DNA from: Desulfuromonas sp.
Lineage (GTDB): Bacteria > Desulfobacterota > Desulfuromonadia > Desulfuromonadales > Trichloromonadaceae
DNA: 7,516 nucleotides
Direction: 5' to 3'
Assembly: GCA_030145265.1 (NCBI GenBank)
Contig: JAQYWA010000091.1
Span: 1 to 7,516, forward strand
Part shown: one piece after another, positions 1 through 5,865 of the stretch
Layout: the number at the start of each line of letters is the position of its first letter
Numbering within the stretch: position 1 is the stretch's first letter
Made by a program: the position numbers and the translations under genes
The notes under the pieces: model-generated
Seen by the model: the letters and a program-made list of their open reading frames with translations, nothing else
What the model was told of the DNA's origin: nothing
Databases searched by the model: none

Positions 1-690
1 TTCAACCTCCTGCCGCAGCTTATCCAGGGCCGCCAGGTCGACCAGTGCATATCGCTGCTGCAGGGTCTCGGGGGTAGCCACCGGGTGGTCGGCCCCGCCG
101 CGCAGGCGGCGCGGAGAGCGCAGCACATCGGAAGGGATGCTGATGTGGGCCGGGCCGCTGCCGCGATGGGCCGCCATGATGGCCGCGACCAGTTTGCCTT
201 CCAACTGCCCACGGTGGGACACCAGGGTATTGTAGCGGGTGCAGTGACGGAACATGCCGACCGTATCGACGGCGGTGCACGAAGAATCCTGCAAGGCCCG
301 CTTGCCGAATTGGGGGAGCGCGGTCTGGGCGGTGATCACCAGCATCGGCACGCTGTCGGCATAGGCCGAAGCGACCCCGGTAATCAGGTTGGTCGCCCCG
401 GGGCCGGTGGTCGAGCAGCAGACCCCCAGTTTGCCAGTTTCGCGGGCATAACCGTCGGCCATGAAGGCGGCGCCGGATTCGTGACGGGCCACCACCGGGC
501 GAGGCCCGCCGCGGCGGAGGCTGCGGGCCAGGGCATTGTACAATGGCTCGATGGCGCCACCGGGAACGCCGAAGACGTAATCAACCCCCATCTGTTCGAG
601 GTAGCCTATGATCAGGTCTCCAAGTTCCGGGGCCTGGCAGGGTTCTTCGACGGGATTTTCTGCGGAACTATCCGTCTGGACAAATGGCAT
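1..690 (-). CDS. Thiamine-pyrophosphate enzyme, acetolactate synthase-like (N-terminal part, runs off the left edge)
   Basis: Reading right to left from the ATG at 690-688, the frame stays open for 230 codons to base 1 without a stop, so this is the N-terminal part of a protein that is usually about 550-600 residues. The visible part is the TPP-enzyme N-terminal (Pyr) domain. It has FGVPGGAIEPLY near residue 40, RHESGAAFMADGYAR at 69-83 with the expected catalytic glutamate at E71, TTGPGATNLITG at 94-105, and a P-M-L-V-I-T-A-Q strand ending at Q122. These are family hallmarks of acetolactate synthase, pyruvate oxidase and related carboligases or decarboxylases. The stretch FGKRALQDSSC after Q122 differs from what I expect in biosynthetic IlvB, so the substrate is uncertain. 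The start is supported by AGGAG (plus-strand CTCCT, 697-701) six bases upstream. The first 20 or so residues are an extra, poorly conserved lead-in. The gap to the c-di-GMP gene upstream is 101 bp, without a clear terminator or a strong promoter. Confidence 0.88.
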   Translation of the reverse strand, partial: MPFVQTDSSAENPVEEPCQAPELGDLIIGYLEQMGVDYVFGVPGGAIEPLYNALARSLRRGGPRPVVARHESGAAFMADGYARETGKLGVCCSTTGPGATNLITGVASAYADSVPMLVITAQTALPQFGKRALQDSSCTAVDTVGMFRHCTRYNTLVSHRGQLEGKLVAAIMAAHRGSGPAHISIPSDVLRSPRRLRGGADHPVATPETLQQRYALVDLAALDKLRQEVE

Positions 691-791
691 GGTTTTCTCC
701 TGCTCATAAAATAAACACAATACGCAATAACAGACAAAGCCACAAAACAGGTCAGAATATCAGCGGGTACGCAACAGATGGCAGAGATCTT

Positions 792-3281
792 TTACGCTAA
801 GGAAAAATCCCATGCGTCGATCGGCGCTGGACGACCGATATGATACCCCTGGGCAAAATCGATCCCCATTTCACGCAGCACGTTTAGATCGATTTCATTT
901 TCGACAAACTCGGCAACAGTCTCCTTGCCGAGGGTACGGGCGATTTCTTGAATGGACCGGACCAGCGCCAGATTCACCGGATCGCTGCCCAGGTCGCGGA
1001 TGAACGAGCCATCGACCTTGATGCTGTCGGCGGGGAACTGCTTCAGGTAACTGAAGGTGCTGAAACCGGTGCCGAAATCGTCGACGGCAAAACTGCAGCC
1101 GAGCTCCTGCAGGCGGGCGATCATTTTCTGGGTTGCAGTAACGTTGGTCAGGCTGGCGCTTTCGGTCAGTTCGAAAATAACCCGTCGGGGATCGACATTT
1201 TCCTTGCGCAGCATCTCTTCAATCAGCGGCATGATGCTGCCATCGCTAAAGGCATGGGCCGACAGGTTGATCGCCAGCTTTTTGAGCCGGGGATACTGCC
1301 CTAGCAGACTGATGGCATTGCGGATGACCCAGTGGTCGACCATGTGCATTTCGCCAGATTTTTCCAGCGCCGGGATGAACGCTTTGGGCAGCACCTCGCC
1401 ATGATCGGGAAGATCGAGTCGGACCAGCGCCTCGTAATGATTAATCTCGCCGCTGGAGATATGCAGAACCGGTTGGAAATGAAATTTGAGACAATCGCCG
1501 GAAATCGCCTTGCGCACCTTGCGGACCCAATCCAGGTTATGGCGTAGTTCGTCGCTTTCGCGATCTTCGGGATCGTAAACATGGACCCGGTTGCGCCCCC
1601 GACCCTTGGCCACGTACAGCGCAATATCCGACTGCTTCAGGTATTCTTCGGTGCGGGCCGCCTTGCCGTTGATTTCGCTGATGCCAATACTGCAACTGAC
1701 CTCGGCCAACTGCCCCTCGATCCGGCACTGCAGCCCCTGGATCGTGTCTCGGAATTCGTCGGCGATATCCCGGGCCTGCCCGAGGTCGGTGTTGGCCAGC
1801 AGCACCGCATATTCGTCGCCGCCGAGACGACAGAGCAAATCCGACCGGCGCAGCCGTTTGGACAGCAGTTCAGCGATCTGCTTGAGCACCATGTCACCAT
1901 GGTAGTGACCGAAGCTGTCGTTGACCACTTTAAAATGGTCGAGATCGATATACAGCAGAGCATGGTTGCCTTGCCCGCGTGCGCTGAGAGCCGCCATCTG
2001 CTTAAGCGAATGGGTAAAATAATGCCGGTTGAACAACCCGGTCAGGGTGTCGTGCATGGCCAGGTGTTCGAGCTCAGCCAGGGCTTTCTTCCGCTTGGTG
2101 ATATTGTACAGACAACCCGAAACCGAACGACCACCAGAAACGTTGGCCATGCTATCAAGACGGCATTCGACCCAGACCGGCTCTCCCTGGCTATTTTTAA
2201 GGCGCAACTCCAGGACACAGTCCTTAAGGGCGCCGGAAAGCAGTACCCGCAACCGGTTCTGGTAAATCTGCCAATCGGCATCCTGCCCTTCGTCCCGAAA
2301 ATCGCTCAATTTGCGCCCCAGAGACTGGTCAAAGGTAAAGCCGGTCAGTTTCTCCCAGGCCCGGTTGAGAAAATGCAACTTCCCTTCCGAGTCGAGTTCA
2401 AGGACCACGGCACTCAAGCTGTCGAGCAGATGCTGGTGCGCTAGAGAAACCGCCCGGCAGGTCTCGCGGCTTTCCCGCAGAGACTTGACCCGGGCGGCAA
2501 ACTGCTTATTGCTGACCATGTAGTCTTCGCGACGGGCGGCAATCTCGGTGATCCGGCGCAGGGGGTCGGCCATAAAGGGCTTGGCAATAAAATCGGCGGC
2601 CCCATCAAGCATCAGCTCCTCGGCCAGGTCCATGGTGCTGTGCGCGGTCATGATCACCACCGGCTGACCGGGATGCTCCCGCAGGATACGCTGCAGCACC
2701 TGCTTACCCGAAAGCTGCGGCAACATGACATCGAGCAGCACCAGGTCATGGCGACGGCACATCCATGCATCCAGCCCGGCCTGACCATCGACGACGATTT
2801 CCACATCGAAGCGGGGACGCAGAATCCGCTCGGCCAGCAGGGCCGTTTCCTCGCAATCTTCTACCACCAGCAGTTTCGGCTTCTGAACGACCTTGAGCGG
2901 GGCGTCCATGCATTCGGCGACCGCCGCGGGAAGTTGGTCATGCTTTTCAAAAGGGATCACGGCGTTGATGCCGAATTCACGAGCCGTGGTTTCAGCAATG
3001 CGTTCGCACCAGGTGGTCGCCACGATAATCAGGGGAATGGAGCTTCGGCAACGGAAGATGCCGGAACGGACCATGCGGCCCAGGCGCCAGCCATCGAGGG
3101 GCGCAATGTCAACATCGGTAACCAGCAGGTCGATCGATTCGTTCCGCAGTACAGTAACCGCTGCCCGACCGTTATCTGCTTCGGTGATGCACAAAAAGCC
3201 GGCCTGGACAAGGGTCTGTTTCAGCGTCTGGCGTGCTTCCGGATCGTTGTTAACCAAGAGGATATGTACTTCTGATGACAT
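792..3281 (-). CDS. Cytoplasmic c-di-GMP turnover response regulator, REC-REC-PAS-GGDEF-EAL
   Basis: The protein is 829 residues with no signal peptide or membrane segment. Domains in order: receiver 1 (about 4-125, phospho-acceptor candidate D56), receiver 2 (about 135-250, E141/D142, D184, T212, K234 all present), PAS (about 285-395), GGDEF (about 405-570) and EAL (about 580-825). The cyclase motif is GGDEY at 487-491, with a candidate inhibitory RxxD site at R478-D481. The EAL domain keeps the expected phosphodiesterase residues: E617 in YEALVR, N672, E704 in FELTE, D734/D735 in DDFGTG, K755, E791 and Q811. Both diguanylate cyclase and c-di-GMP phosphodiesterase activity are therefore possible; which dominates cannot be read from sequence. 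Receiver 1 lacks the usual K-P-F lysine (it reads VIPFEK around 108-113), so it may not be phosphorylated normally. I chose the ATG at 3281 because AGGAG lies 10 bases upstream and residue 1 directly precedes receiver strand 1. A GTG at 3362 in the same frame has no ribosome site. No partner kinase is in the window. Confidence 0.95.
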   Translation of the reverse strand: MSSEVHILLVNNDPEARQTLKQTLVQAGFLCITEADNGRAAVTVLRNESIDLLVTDVDIAPLDGWRLGRMVRSGIFRCRSSIPLIIVATTWCERIAETTAREFGINAVIPFEKHDQLPAAVAECMDAPLKVVQKPKLLVVEDCEETALLAERILRPRFDVEIVVDGQAGLDAWMCRRHDLVLLDVMLPQLSGKQVLQRILREHPGQPVVIMTAHSTMDLAEELMLDGAADFIAKPFMADPLRRITEIAARREDYMVSNKQFAARVKSLRESRETCRAVSLAHQHLLDSLSAVVLELDSEGKLHFLNRAWEKLTGFTFDQSLGRKLSDFRDEGQDADWQIYQNRLRVLLSGALKDCVLELRLKNSQGEPVWVECRLDSMANVSGGRSVSGCLYNITKRKKALAELEHLAMHDTLTGLFNRHYFTHSLKQMAALSARGQGNHALLYIDLDHFKVVNDSFGHYHGDMVLKQIAELLSKRLRRSDLLCRLGGDEYAVLLANTDLGQARDIADEFRDTIQGLQCRIEGQLAEVSCSIGISEINGKAARTEEYLKQSDIALYVAKGRGRNRVHVYDPEDRESDELRHNLDWVRKVRKAISGDCLKFHFQPVLHISSGEINHYEALVRLDLPDHGEVLPKAFIPALEKSGEMHMVDHWVIRNAISLLGQYPRLKKLAINLSAHAFSDGSIMPLIEEMLRKENVDPRRVIFELTESASLTNVTATQKMIARLQELGCSFAVDDFGTGFSTFSYLKQFPADSIKVDGSFIRDLGSDPVNLALVRSIQEIARTLGKETVAEFVENEIDLNVLREMGIDFAQGYHIGRPAPIDAWDFSLA

Positions 3282-3505
3282 CCTTAGCAATCTCCTGAAA
3301 CAGGCAGTCAAAAAAATGGCCTGCTCATCGTCAAAAAGAGAACTCGCATCAGCGAAATCCACTCACTGATCACACTAGAATCGCCTAATGGCGGTAGGGG
3401 TTCCGTCAATTCTGTCTGTGTGCCCCCCTTCTTTTCACTCAAGACAGCGGAAAACATCAGCTTGAAGCGCCACAGAACCCAGCGAAACACAATCTAATCT
3501 AATTA

Positions 3506-3521
3506 TGCAATATTTATGCCC
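3506..3521 (-). promoter_or_regulatory. Candidate sigma-54 (RpoN) promoter for the c-di-GMP gene
   Basis: Read on the minus strand the element is GGGCATAAATATTGCA. It matches the -24/-12 consensus TGGCAC-N5-TTGCA at the key GG and GC pairs, which are separated by exactly 10 bases, and also at the CA after GG and the TT before GC. Initiation would fall near 3495, leaving a leader of about 215 bases before the ATG at 3281. No activator-binding site is identifiable with confidence. No good sigma-70 promoter is seen for this gene in the region. This is a motif match only. Confidence 0.5.
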
Positions 3522-3591
3522 CCTTTGCTGACATTAAATTAGAAGGGACGAAAAATTTGTTTTCCCTCACAACGTCCTCGGCCAACTGCAA

Positions 3592-3607
3592 CCAGCCAAC
3601 GAACCAG
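3592..3607 (+). repeat. A/C-rich motif copy A, upstream of the Lrp-type gene
   Basis: The 16-mer CCAGCCAACGAACCAG matches 15 of 16 bases with copy B at 4180-4195. It ends 26 bases before the -35 box of the Lrp-type gene, a position suitable for an activator or autoregulatory operator. The function is inferred only from position and recurrence. Confidence 0.45.
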
Positions 3608-3633
3608 ACCGGGAGATGCTGCGTTCAAAGTTC

Positions 3634-3662
3634 TTGACAAGAGCCCACACAGAGAATAAAAT
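3634..3662 (+). promoter_or_regulatory. Sigma-70-type promoter for the Lrp-type gene
   Basis: TTGACA at 3634-3639 is a perfect -35 box. After a 17-base spacer comes TAAAAT at 3657-3662, five of six matches to the -10 consensus. Expected initiation is around 3668-3670, only two to four bases before the ATG at 3672, so the mRNA would be effectively leaderless. Confidence 0.72.
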
Positions 3663-3671
3663 TCAGCAATC

Positions 3672-4151
3672 ATGGAAACTAAAAGAACAATCGACGAAAC
3701 AGACCTGCAGATCCTGGAGATTCTTCAAGACAAGGCCCGCATCCCCAACGCCGAAATCGCCCGCCAAGTCGGCATGGCTCCGTCTGCCGTCCTGGAGAGA
3801 ATCCGCAAACTGGAACATCAGGGCATCATCTCCGGCTACGAGGTCCGCCTTAATCCTAAGCACTTCGGCCAAAAATTGTCCGCCTTTGTCTTTATCGAGA
3901 CCAACCACACCGACAATGGCACCTTGGCCGGACAACTGGCCGACATCACCGGCGTCCAGGAAATCCACCAGGTTGCCGGCGACGATGGATATCTGCTAAA
4001 ATTGCGTGTTGCCGACACGGAAGCCCTTGGCCATATCCTCCGGAACGAAATCGCCACCATTGAAGGCGTTCGCACGACCCGGACCCAGATCGTCCTCTCA
4101 ACCCTCAAGGAAACCCGGCGAGTCAGTCTCAATCCACCACTTGAGGATTGA
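3672..4151 (+). CDS. Lrp/AsnC-family transcriptional regulator
   Basis: The protein is 159 residues, the normal length for the family. An N-terminal winged helix-turn-helix spans about residues 8-55: IDETDLQILEIL, then the recognition part with AEIARQVGMAPSAV and IRKLEHQGII. A C-terminal RAM effector-binding domain follows from about 68 to 148, with GDDGYLLKLRV at 103-113 matching the family's G-x-x-D/x-x-L-x-V core. Such proteins form dimers or larger assemblies, bind DNA in the cytoplasm and usually respond to an amino acid. The only usable start is the ATG at 3672, because in-frame TAA at 3657 closes the frame just upstream. There is no Shine-Dalgarno sequence before this ATG. The next gene encodes a diaminopimelate decarboxylase homologue 113 bp downstream with no terminator between them, so cotranscription and local control of lysine synthesis are plausible. 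The effector is unknown. Confidence 0.93.
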   Translation: METKRTIDETDLQILEILQDKARIPNAEIARQVGMAPSAVLERIRKLEHQGIISGYEVRLNPKHFGQKLSAFVFIETNHTDNGTLAGQLADITGVQEIHQVAGDDGYLLKLRVADTEALGHILRNEIATIEGVRTTRTQIVLSTLKETRRVSLNPPLED

Positions 4152-4179
4152 TCTCATAATCCCACGATACAACAATAGC

Positions 4180-4195
4180 CCAGCCAACAAACCAG
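4180..4195 (+). repeat. A/C-rich motif copy B, between the Lrp-type gene and lysA
   Basis: CCAGCCAACAAACCAG matches copy A (3592-3607) in 15 of 16 bases and contains the 10-mer CCAACAAACC at 4184-4193. It lies in the 113-bp gap upstream of the decarboxylase gene. The role is unknown; a regulator site or an mRNA element are both possible. Confidence 0.45.
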
Positions 4196-4240
4196 GGCAA
4201 AGCATTTATCTATCAGCAATTTAACAATATCCGCAAATAC

Positions 4241-4250
4241 CCAACAAACC
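4241..4250 (+). repeat. A/C-rich motif copy C, next to the lysA ribosome site
   Basis: This is an exact copy of CCAACAAACC, 57 bases downstream of the same 10-mer in copy B and directly abutting the GGAGG at 4252. Its position against the ribosome site would allow either DNA-level or translation-level control. Chance recurrence of a low-complexity A/C string cannot be excluded. Confidence 0.4.
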
Positions 4251-4251
4251 C

Positions 4252-4256
4252 GGAGG
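4252..4256 (+). promoter_or_regulatory. Ribosome binding site that decides the lysA start
   Basis: GGAGG lies eight bases before the ATG at 4265. The in-frame GTG at 4256 overlaps this site and cannot use it. The ATG at 4271 would be 14 bases away, too far, so 4265 is the preferred start. Confidence 0.8.
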
Positions 4257-4264
4257 TGCTCCCT

Positions 4265-5533
4265 ATGCCGATGTCTGACTCATTCAAATCACGCTTATTT
4301 CCTGTGGCCAAGGAAATTGCAGCCCACTACGGCACGCCTTTTCATATCTATGACGAGGCGGGCATCCGCGCAACCGGCGAGCAGCTCAAGCAAGCGTTTG
4401 CCAGCATCGACGGGTTTCGCGAATATTTTGCCGTCAAAGCCCTGCCCAACCAGCGGATTATGCAGATAATGAAAGAGATGGGCTTCGGCTTCGACTGCAG
4501 CTCAATCCCCGAACTGATCCTCAGCCGCCAGCTCGGTGCCAGCGGTGAAGAGATCATGTTCACCTCGAACAACACCAGCAACGAAGAGTTTCTATTCGCC
4601 GAGCAGGACGGCGGCTGCATTCTCAACCTTGACGACATCAGCCTGATCGACAAAGTGCCCAACTTCCCCGAACTGGTCTGCTTTCGCTACAACCCCGGCC
4701 CACGCCGCACCGGCAACGTGATCATCGGCAACCCGGTCGAGGCCAAGTACGGCGTCACCCACGAGCAGGTGGTCGAAGCCTACCGGCGGGCCAAGAGCCG
4801 CGGCGCCAAGCGATTCGGCCTGCATACCATGGTGGCCTCCAACGAGCTGGATTACAGTTACATGGTGGAAACCGCCCGCATGGTCCTCGATATTGCAGAA
4901 CTGGTGGAAAAAGAACTCGGCATCCGCTTCGAGTTCGTCAACATCGGCGGCGGCTTCGGCATTCCCTACCAACCCGAACAACAGCCCCTCGACCTGCAGT
5001 CGATGGCCAAAGAAATCACGGAACAGTTCGACGCCTTCAAGGCCAAGCACGGCTACGCCCCGCGCATGTACATGGAAAGCGGCCGTTTCATGACCGGTCC
5101 CCATGGCGCCCTGGTCACCACCGCTATCAACGCCAAGGACACCTATCGCAAGTACATCGGCCTCGACGCCTGCATGTCATCGCTGATGCGGCCGGCTCTT
5201 TACGACTCGTATCACCACATCGACGTGATCGGCAAAGAAAACCAAGCAAAAACCGAAGTCTACGACGTGGTCGGCTCTCTGTGCGAGAACAACGACAAAT
5301 TCGCCACTGGGCGCGAACTGCCGCCGATCGTCGATGGCGACACCGTGGTCATCCACGACAGCGGTGCCCACGGCCACGCCATGGGTTTTCAGTACAACGG
5401 CCGCCTGCGCCCGAAAGAGCTGCTGCTGCGCGAAGACGGCAGTGTCGAACTGATCCGCCGGGAAGAAACGGTGGAAGACTACTTCGCCACCTGCAATTTC
5501 AGCCCCGACCAGTTCCGGCCCGGCCAGGGCTGA
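4265..5533 (+). CDS. lysA: Diaminopimelate decarboxylase family protein (fold-type III PLP enzyme)
   Basis: The 422-residue protein fits an enzyme that removes CO2 from meso-diaminopimelate to give lysine, the last step of the pathway, in the cytoplasm. Visible motifs: the PLP-binding lysine K58 in YFAVKALPN, H187 in LHTMVASN (the position of the histidine that stacks on PLP), the glycine-rich phosphate loop GGGFGIP at 228-234, ESGR at 271-274, the CENND segment at 340-344 with the expected active-site cysteine C340 contributed across the dimer, and GAHGHAMGFQYNGR at 367-380. Length and motif order match the alanine-racemase-fold decarboxylases. The motif LHTMVASN replaces the more familiar LHCHIGSQ, placing it in a divergent branch, so decarboxylation of another amino or diamino acid cannot be ruled out. 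It follows a Lrp-type regulator and ends in a strong terminator, which suggests a two-gene unit. Confidence 0.87.
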   Translation: MPMSDSFKSRLFPVAKEIAAHYGTPFHIYDEAGIRATGEQLKQAFASIDGFREYFAVKALPNQRIMQIMKEMGFGFDCSSIPELILSRQLGASGEEIMFTSNNTSNEEFLFAEQDGGCILNLDDISLIDKVPNFPELVCFRYNPGPRRTGNVIIGNPVEAKYGVTHEQVVEAYRRAKSRGAKRFGLHTMVASNELDYSYMVETARMVLDIAELVEKELGIRFEFVNIGGGFGIPYQPEQQPLDLQSMAKEITEQFDAFKAKHGYAPRMYMESGRFMTGPHGALVTTAINAKDTYRKYIGLDACMSSLMRPALYDSYHHIDVIGKENQAKTEVYDVVGSLCENNDKFATGRELPPIVDGDTVVIHDSGAHGHAMGFQYNGRLRPKELLLREDGSVELIRREETVEDYFATCNFSPDQFRPGQG

Positions 5534-5547
5534 CCCCCCCCTCAAAA

Positions 5548-5585
5548 AAAACAGCGGGCCGGCTTTTACGCCGACCCGCTGTTTT
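5548..5585 (+). terminator. Strong intrinsic terminator after lysA
   Basis: AAAACAGCGGGCCGGC (5548-5563) pairs with GCCGACCCGCTGTTTT (5570-5585) in a 16-position stem with one C-A mismatch and a six-base loop. It starts 15 bases after the TGA. The A-run on the left and T-run on the right would let it work in both directions. Confidence 0.9.
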
Positions 5586-5603
5586 CTCCTATCCAATCCC
5601 GCA

Positions 5604-5613
5604 CCAACAAACC
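5604..5613 (+). repeat. A/C-rich motif copy D, upstream of the malic enzyme promoter
   Basis: This is an exact copy of CCAACAAACC, after the lysA terminator and 12 bases before the -35 box at 5626. Its centre is about 52 bases before the expected initiation point, a typical activator distance. Its function is unproven. Confidence 0.4.
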
Positions 5614-5625
5614 TCCCGATTTTGA

Positions 5626-5654
5626 TTGACCGGTCCTTTTTGCCCACCTATCAT
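5626..5654 (+). promoter_or_regulatory. Sigma-70-type promoter for the malic enzyme leader
   Basis: TTGACC at 5626-5631 and TATCAT at 5649-5654 are each five of six matches to consensus with a 17-base spacer. Initiation is expected near 5661, giving a leader of about 205 bases before the malic enzyme ATG at 5866. No better promoter is seen closer to the gene. It could also drive a separate small RNA. Confidence 0.6.
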
Positions 5655-5679
5655 GCGCACAAGGCGCTCGCCTGCACTT

Positions 5680-5828
5680 CTTCGGCAAACGGATAATCAT
5701 GATGGCGTCGCAAAAATTTCGCCCTACGGCGTTACGGCGCTTTTTCAGGACCTCTACCTACCTGATGCAGGCCTTCCACCAGGCCCTGTAGATCGAAATT
5801 TTTAGCCATCCGATGAATATTTGCGAAG
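5680..5828 (+). repeat. Long imperfect inverted repeat in the malic enzyme leader
   Basis: Two arms 72 bases apart can form about 29 base pairs in blocks: CTTC 5680-5683 with GAAG 5825-5828; GCAAA 5685-5689 with TTTGC 5820-5824; TCAT 5697-5700 with ATGA 5813-5816; GATGGC 5701-5706 with GCCATC 5805-5810; AAAAATTTCG 5712-5721 with CGAAATTTTT 5794-5803. The apical part holds a further hairpin, GGCCT 5770-5774 with AGGCC 5781-5785. It lies wholly between the promoter near 5640 and the ribosome site near 5853. It may be a folded regulatory leader or a dispersed intergenic palindromic or MITE-type repeat that landed there; no clear target-site duplication is visible. An unbroken 30-codon frame (5699-5791) lies inside it. 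Confidence 0.75.
5720..5745 (+). terminator. Possible attenuator hairpin inside the malic enzyme leader
   Basis: CGCC (5720-5723) can pair with GGCG (5736-5739), extended past a mismatch by TA with TA, and five T residues follow at 5741-5745. The stem is short, so termination would be weak. Its left side overlaps the arm AAAAATTTCG used by the long-range stem, so the two folds compete. The call depends on a hand fold. Confidence 0.3.
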
Positions 5829-5865
5829 GCATAAAAACATACACTCTCCCCGGGAGATCAACATC

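Larger units (their letters stand above)
3282..3671. other. Divergent intergenic region between the c-di-GMP gene and the Lrp-type regulator
   Basis: This 390-bp stretch has no convincing gene. It holds a sigma-54-like element for the leftward gene (3506-3521), a sigma-70-like promoter for the rightward gene (3634-3662) and one copy of an A/C-rich motif (3592-3607). A perfect 7-bp inverted repeat, TCTAATT at 3498-3504 and AATTAGA at 3537-3543, flanks the sigma-54-like element and could be an operator, though it may be chance in AT-rich DNA. In the leftward leader, AGCAGGC (minus strand) can pair with GCCTGTT just before the ribosome site, a weak 7-bp stem. I looked for a c-di-GMP (GEMM) riboswitch in this leader and did not find its conserved core. 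Confidence 0.8.

Noticed and set aside
85..714. Long open frame on the plus strand opposite the TPP enzyme
   Set aside because: It is an antisense shadow in GC-rich codons. The minus-strand frame carries clear TPP-enzyme motifs and a good ribosome site.
691..791. Promoter for the TPP enzyme gene (minus-strand TTGTCT with TATTTT, 18-base spacer)
   Set aside because: Each box matches only four of six consensus bases, so it is not distinguishable from chance in this AT-rich gap.
1581..2444. 287-codon plus-strand frame opposite the c-di-GMP gene
   Set aside because: It has no recognisable domain and is explained by codon bias of the strongly supported minus-strand gene.
3282..3362. Upstream GTG (3362) as the start of the c-di-GMP protein, adding 27 residues
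   Set aside because: No ribosome site precedes it, the extra residues lie outside any domain, and the ATG at 3281 has AGGAG upstream and directly precedes the receiver fold.
4256..4264. GTG at 4256 as the lysA start
   Set aside because: It overlaps the GGAGG site that serves the ATG at 4265.
4152..4264. Lysine riboswitch upstream of lysA
   Set aside because: The gap is only 113 bp, too short for a lysine riboswitch with its expression platform, and no conserved core or terminator stem is visible.
5821..5865. TTG at 5821 as the malic enzyme start
   Set aside because: It lies in the right arm of the inverted repeat and has no ribosome site. The ATG at 5866 has CGGGAG nine bases upstream and begins just before the ACT domain.
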